From the NCBI RefSeq assembly GCF_020400605.1, contig NZ_JAINRD010000018.1, positions 1 through 64,000 on the forward strand: 64,000 nucleotides of DNA, in the 5' to 3' direction. Position numbers and translations under genes: made by a program. The notes under the pieces are model-generated. The model was not told the origin of the DNA, ran no database searches, and worked only from the letters and a program-made list of their open reading frames with translations. The DNA is from Streptomyces aculeolatus. GTDB lineage: Bacteria; Actinomycetota; Actinomycetes; Streptomycetales; Streptomycetaceae. Of the stretch, positions 60,113-64,000 are shown one piece after another (position 1 is the first letter of the stretch; each line of letters opens with the position of its first letter).

Positions 60113-60713
60113 CGCAGTCGTGGGTCCGCGCAGCGAGGACCTCCTGCCGGCGTCGGCCACGACGTCGGTCAAGGTCGTGGTCGTGGGCGGGTTCGGCGTC
60201 GGGAAGACGACCATGGTCGGCGCGGTCAGCGAGATCGAGCCGATGACGACCGAGGAGACGATGACCCGGGCCGGCGAGGGCGTGGACCACCTCGCCGGCG
60301 TCCCGGACAAGAGCGAGACGACCGTCGCCATGGACTTCGGCCGGATCAGCCTCAACGAGCGGATGGTGCTCTACCTGTTCGGCGCGCCCGGCCAGCAGCG
60401 CTTCTGGTTCCTGTGGCAGGGCCTCTTCGAGGGCGCGCTCGGAGCCGTCGTCCTGGTCGACACCCGGCGGCTCGAAGCCTGCTTCGACGTGCTGGGCCGG
60501 CTGGAGGAGGGCGCGGTGCCGTTCCTCGTCGCCGTCAACCGGTTCCCGGACGCCCCGTACCACTCCCTGGAGGAGATACGTTCCGCGCTCGACCTGCCCG
60601 AGCACGTGCCGCTCATCACCTGCGACGCGCGCGACCGGGACTCCTCCCGCAGCGTCCTGAAGTCCCTGGTGCGGTTCCTGCACTCCATCGCCCTGACCAC
60701 GGAGGCGTCCTGA
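60093..60713 (+). CDS. cvnD: Conservon Ras-like GTPase CvnD
   Basis: 206 aa small GTPase. The P-loop is VVGGFGVGKTTMVGA and the G3-like segment is LFGAPGQQRFWF (APGQ in place of DxxG). The G4 position reads NRFP instead of NKxD, as is common in CvnD proteins. It is the output switch of the conservon. No cytochrome P450 (CvnE) follows; the next gene is phoD with its own leader. Confidence 0.93.
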   Translation: MDSNSFDAVVGPRSEDLLPASATTSVKVVVVGGFGVGKTTMVGAVSEIEPMTTEETMTRAGEGVDHLAGVPDKSETTVAMDFGRISLNERMVLYLFGAPGQQRFWFLWQGLFEGALGAVVLVDTRRLEACFDVLGRLEEGAVPFLVAVNRFPDAPYHSLEEIRSALDLPEHVPLITCDARDRDSSRSVLKSLVRFLHSIALTTEAS

Positions 60714-60830
60714 CGCCCGATCGGGCCCCGAGGTAGCCGCAAGAGGTTTCAACTGTGCCCGTACGCCCCTATGTTGGGGCGGCCCCCCACGCGTCGCTCA
60801 GGACTCAGGCACCGCTCACTGGGAGGCCCC

Positions 60831-62435
60831 TTGTCCCGCTTCACCAGCACCCCGGGTTTCAGCCGCCGCCGTTTCCTCGCGCTCGCGTCCGGGGTGACCC
60901 TGGCCGCCGCGCTGCCCGTCGCCGCCCTGTCCGCCGCGCCCGCGTGGGCCGAACCCCGCTTCCGCGGCGACCCGTTCGCCCTCGGCGTCGCCTCCGGCGA
61001 CCCGGCGCCGGACGGTGTCGTGCTGTGGACCCGGCTCGCGCCCGACCCGCTGGCGGCCGACGGCCGGGGCGGAATGCCCGGGTACCGGGTGCCCGTGCGG
61101 TGGCAGGTCGCCGAGGACCCGTGGTTCCGCCGGGTCCGGCGCTCGGGGGTCGAGCAGGCCGTGCCCGAGCTGGGCCACTCGGTGCACGCCGAGGTCCGGG
61201 GGCTGGAGCCGGACCGGGAGTACTGGTACCGCTTCCGCGTCGGCCGGCACGTCAGCGCCACCGGGCGCACGAGGACCGCGCCCGCCGCGGACGCCGCCAT
61301 CGCCTCGATGGCCTTCGCCTTCGTCAGCTGCCAGAACTACCCGGACGGCCACTTCACCGCGCTGCACCACCTCGCCGAGGAGGACGTCGACGTCGTCGTC
61401 CACCTCGGCGACTACATCTACGAGGGCGGCGCCCAGGGCACCATCGGCCGCGGCCACCTGCCCGCCGGCGAACTCCACTCGCTCTCCGACTACCGGGTGC
61501 GCTACGGCCAGTACAAGCTGGACCCCGACCTCCAGGCCGAACATGCCGCCCACCCGTGGATCGTGGTGCTCGACGACCACGAGGTCGACAACAACTGGGC
61601 CGACGGCCTCGACGGCGACGACGTCGGCGGCGCCGAGTTCGCGGCCCGGCGCGCCGCCGCCTTCCAGGCGTACTACGAGAACCTGCCGCTGCGCCGCTCC
61701 TCCCTGCCCGCGGGCCCGCACATGCAGCTCTACCGCCGGCTGCCCTACGGCACGCTCGCCCAGTTCCACGTCGTCGACACCCGCCAGTTCCGCGACAACC
61801 AGGCGTGCGGCGACGGGCGGCAGTTCGACTGCGACGAGCGCCTCGACCCCGAGCGCACCATGCTCGGCGCCGACCAGGAGGCGTGGCTGCTCGACGGGCT
61901 CACCCGGTCGCGCACCACCTGGGACGTGATGGCCAACCAGATCATGACCATGCAGGGCGACTCCGCCGAGGGCATCGAGCAGGCGTTCGGCATGGACACC
62001 TGGGACGGCTACGCCGCCGCGCGGCAGCGCCTCTTCGACGGCGTGGAGAAGCGCGGCATCGGCAACTTCGTCGTCGTCACCGGCGACGCCCACCGCAGCG
62101 TGGCCGCCGACCTCAAGCACGACTTCGACGACCCCGCCTCGGCCACCGTCGGCGTCGAGTTCCTCGGGACCTCCATCAGCTCGGGCGGCAACGGCTCGGA
62201 TCAGGACGAGTGGGGCCGGGTCTGGCTCCAGGAGAACCCGCACATGAAGTTCCACAACGTCCAGCGCGGCTACGGCGTCTGCGAGGTGACCCGCGAGAGC
62301 TGGCGCACCGACTACCGCGTCGTCTCCCACGTCACCAGCCCCGGGGCCGCCGTCGCCACCCGCGCCCGCGTCCACGTGGCGGCGGGCCGCCCCGGCATAC
62401 AGGAGGTGGAGCAGCCGGGCGTCCCGCGGCCCTGA
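60831..62435 (+). CDS. phoD: Tat-secreted alkaline phosphatase PhoD
   Basis: 534 aa from TTG 60831, with GGGAGG upstream; an ATG at 60771 has no site and would displace the signal. The N-terminus contains the twin-arginine motif SRRRFLALASG and a hydrophobic stretch ending AWA. Catalytic motifs are VHLGDYIYEGG, VLDDHEVDNNW and VVTGDAHRSVAAD, as in B. subtilis PhoD with a Ca/Fe site. It releases phosphate from mono- and diesters outside the cell. PHO-box repeats are not clear in the 117-bp upstream gap. Confidence 0.92.
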   Translation: MSRFTSTPGFSRRRFLALASGVTLAAALPVAALSAAPAWAEPRFRGDPFALGVASGDPAPDGVVLWTRLAPDPLAADGRGGMPGYRVPVRWQVAEDPWFRRVRRSGVEQAVPELGHSVHAEVRGLEPDREYWYRFRVGRHVSATGRTRTAPAADAAIASMAFAFVSCQNYPDGHFTALHHLAEEDVDVVVHLGDYIYEGGAQGTIGRGHLPAGELHSLSDYRVRYGQYKLDPDLQAEHAAHPWIVVLDDHEVDNNWADGLDGDDVGGAEFAARRAAAFQAYYENLPLRRSSLPAGPHMQLYRRLPYGTLAQFHVVDTRQFRDNQACGDGRQFDCDERLDPERTMLGADQEAWLLDGLTRSRTTWDVMANQIMTMQGDSAEGIEQAFGMDTWDGYAAARQRLFDGVEKRGIGNFVVVTGDAHRSVAADLKHDFDDPASATVGVEFLGTSISSGGNGSDQDEWGRVWLQENPHMKFHNVQRGYGVCEVTRESWRTDYRVVSHVTSPGAAVATRARVHVAAGRPGIQEVEQPGVPRP

Positions 62436-62528
62436 TCCGCGCGCCGGGCGGGGGAGCGCGTCCCGAACTCCGCGGCGCGGTGCGGAAATGCGGGTGCCTT
62501 CGTACGCGGCGGCGGTGCAGGCTGGGGC

Positions 62529-63389
62529 ATGAGCTGGATCACGACGCACGACCTCGACGCCTTCACCGCCGCCGCCGGGCCCTTCCTGCGGGCGGAGCCC
62601 GCGCCGCACACCGTCCTGCTGACGGTGACCGCCTCCCTCGACGCCGCCGGCCTCGACCGGTACGGAGACGGGACACCGGAGTTCGGGTGGTGGCGGGGGC
62701 CCGGCGGTGGGGTGGCCGGGGCGTTCCTGTACACCCCGCCGTTCCCGCTGGTGCTGGCCCGGATGCCGGACGCCGCCGCCGCGGAGCTGGCGGAGCTGCG
62801 CGCGGCGGGCGGGCTGCCGGTGTCCGGCGTCAACGCCGGCCGGGCGGCGGCCGAGGCGTTCGCCGCCGCCTGGACCGCGCGGACCGGCGCGGCCGGCACC
62901 GTGGAGGAGCGGCACCGGCTCTACCGGTTGGGGGAGCTGGTCCCGCCGGATCCCGCGCCGTCCGGGCGGGCCAGGCCCGCCACCGAGGACGACCGCGACC
63001 TGCTCGTCGACTGGACCCGGGAGTTCAGCGCCGAGAGCGGCGGCGGCTCCGGCGACCCGGAACGCGCCGTGGCCGACCGGCTCGCCTACGGCGGCGCGAC
63101 GCTCTGGGAGGACGGCGGCCGGCCCGTGTCGTACGCCGGCGTCACCCGCACCGTCGCCGGCATGGTCCGCGTCGCACCCGTCTACACCCCGCCGCCGCTG
63201 CGCCGCCGCGGCTACGCGGCCGCGGTCACCGCCGCCGTCAGCAGCGCGGCGTCCGCCGCCGGCGCCCGGGAGGTGCTCCTCTTCACCGACCTGGCCAACC
63301 CCACCAGCAACGCGCTGTACCAGCGCCTCGGCTACGCACCCGTGGAGGACCACCTCGTGATCTCCTTCTCCGGCCGGACCTCCTCCTGA
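62529..63389 (+). CDS. GNAT-family N-acetyltransferase
   Basis: 286 aa. The C-terminal half (about residues 150-280) is a GNAT domain with VRVAPVYTPPPLRRRGYAAAV as the acetyl-CoA-binding motif A (split by one turn) and NALYQRLGYAPVEDH near the end. The N-terminal 130 residues are a variant, probably degenerate, domain of the same type. The substrate is unknown. It lies alone, 93 nt after phoD. Confidence 0.8.
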   Translation: MSWITTHDLDAFTAAAGPFLRAEPAPHTVLLTVTASLDAAGLDRYGDGTPEFGWWRGPGGGVAGAFLYTPPFPLVLARMPDAAAAELAELRAAGGLPVSGVNAGRAAAEAFAAAWTARTGAAGTVEERHRLYRLGELVPPDPAPSGRARPATEDDRDLLVDWTREFSAESGGGSGDPERAVADRLAYGGATLWEDGGRPVSYAGVTRTVAGMVRVAPVYTPPPLRRRGYAAAVTAAVSSAASAAGAREVLLFTDLANPTSNALYQRLGYAPVEDHLVISFSGRTSS

Positions 63390-63511
63390 CTGCTTCTTCC
63401 TGACTCCTGCTCCCTTCCTCCGATCTCCTCCGCCGGCCGATCTGGTCTCCGGCGCCCCGGCGGGAGAGGGTGGACCCGGACAGCAGACCGATCGCGAGGA
63501 AGGCGAGCCGC

Positions 63512-64000
63512 ATGCACCCCGACCACCTCCAGGCCGCTGACGGCACCCCCGTCGCCGCGTACACCTGGCTGCCCGAGGGCGGCCGGCCGCGGGCGCTGGT
63601 GCAGATCGTGCACGGCGCCGCCGAGCACGCCCTGCGCTACGACCGGTTCGCCCGCTTCCTCGCCGCCCACGGCTACGGCGTCGCCGCCTCCGACCACCGC
63701 GGCCACGGCGCCACCGCCGCCGCCACCGGCGGCTACGGCGTCACCGGCACCGGCGACGCCGACCCCTGGCGGGCCGTGGTCGACGACCTCACCGCGGTCG
63801 GCGACCGGCTGCGCGCGGACCACCCCGGGCTGCCCTTCGTCCTCCTCGGCCACAGCATGGGCTCGATGCTCGCCCGCGACTACGCCCAGGAGCACGGCGA
63901 CGGCCTGGCCGGCCTCGTGCTGACCGGCATCCTGCGCAGTCTGCCCGGCGTGGAGACCGAGACCGCCGTGCGCCGGCTGGCGGGGGAGGCCGAGGGGCGC
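63512..64000 (+). CDS. Alpha/beta hydrolase (monoacylglycerol-lipase-like), 5' part
   Basis: The start ATG 63512 has GAGGAAGG upstream. The 163 residues inside the window show the oxyanion region VQIVHGAAEHALRYDRFA, SDHRGHGATA and the nucleophile elbow LLGHSMGSMLARDY. These fit the Hydrolase_4 (monoacylglycerol lipase / lysophospholipase) group. The acid and His of the triad lie beyond the window edge. Confidence 0.85.
   Translation, partial: MHPDHLQAADGTPVAAYTWLPEGGRPRALVQIVHGAAEHALRYDRFARFLAAHGYGVAASDHRGHGATAAATGGYGVTGTGDADPWRAVVDDLTAVGDRLRADHPGLPFVLLGHSMGSMLARDYAQEHGDGLAGLVLTGILRSLPGVETETAVRRLAGEAEGR

Noticed and set aside
60714..60830. PHO boxes upstream of phoD
   Set aside because: Only one loose GTTTCAA-like half site is present, not the direct repeats expected for PhoP binding.

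Overview
The window is high-GC actinobacterial chromosome, almost certainly Streptomyces or a close relative. Codon third positions are nearly all G/C. There are GTG, TTG and one apparent CTG start, many four-base start/stop overlaps, a four-gene conservon, a mycothiol-type DsbA protein and a complete hopanoid cluster. From memory, the gene order (racemase/ACAD/thiolase/FadB, D-amino-acid oxidase, Tex, SCO6745-family protein, idi, CDF zinc exporter, then hpnC to hpnO) resembles the S. coelicolor SCO6730 to SCO6771 region. I see no insertion sequence, prophage, CRISPR array, tRNA or rRNA. This looks like conserved chromosome with local accessory changes.

Layout. 0-7.5 kb: a truncated VOC gene bounded by a 13-bp inverted repeat, a HAD phosphatase, a secreted beta-propeller-like protein, a DsbA-fold oxidoreductase, an 1128-aa HEAT-like solenoid and a saccharopine-dehydrogenase-like reductase. 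7.6-13.5 kb: a four-gene beta-oxidation operon headed by an alpha-methylacyl-CoA racemase, with a KstR-like TetR operator inside the promoter spacer. 13.5-31.4 kb: mixed housekeeping and secreted functions (peptidoglycan amidase, MerR regulator, M14 carboxypeptidase, D-amino-acid oxidase, SpoU methylase, TSUP permease, Tex, a 45-aa LPFR protein, two DJ-1/PfpI proteins, enoyl-CoA hydratase, an ABC-F ATPase with a structured leader, an anti-sigma-type ATPase, Idi, a ZitB-like zinc exporter with a Zur-box-like site, GalE).

31.5-38.6 kb: a tightly coupled seven-gene operon with two CDP-alcohol phosphotransferase-family membrane proteins, a nucleotidyltransferase, a glycerol-1-phosphate-dehydrogenase-like enzyme, a GT2 glycosyltransferase and an ABC-2 polymer exporter. 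It looks like a phosphopolyol-containing surface glycopolymer or glycolipid pathway, and it is the best candidate here for an under-described system. 38.6-41.6 kb: an MmpL exporter and a divergent TetR regulator with two matching 19-bp operators between them.

41.9-53.6 kb: hopanoid biosynthesis. Farnesyl diphosphate supply (dxs, polyprenyl synthase), squalene formation (hpnC, hpnD, hpnE), cyclisation (shc) and side-chain extension (hpnH, hpnG, hpnO) lie in one run. shc has a TTA leucine codon at position 22, which suggests bldA-dependent developmental control. 53.7-64 kb: a tyrosine phosphatase, a GH36 alpha-galactosidase, a phosphoribosyltransferase, a conservon (cvnABCD) without an adjacent P450, a Tat-exported PhoD phosphatase, a GNAT protein and the 5' part of an alpha/beta hydrolase.
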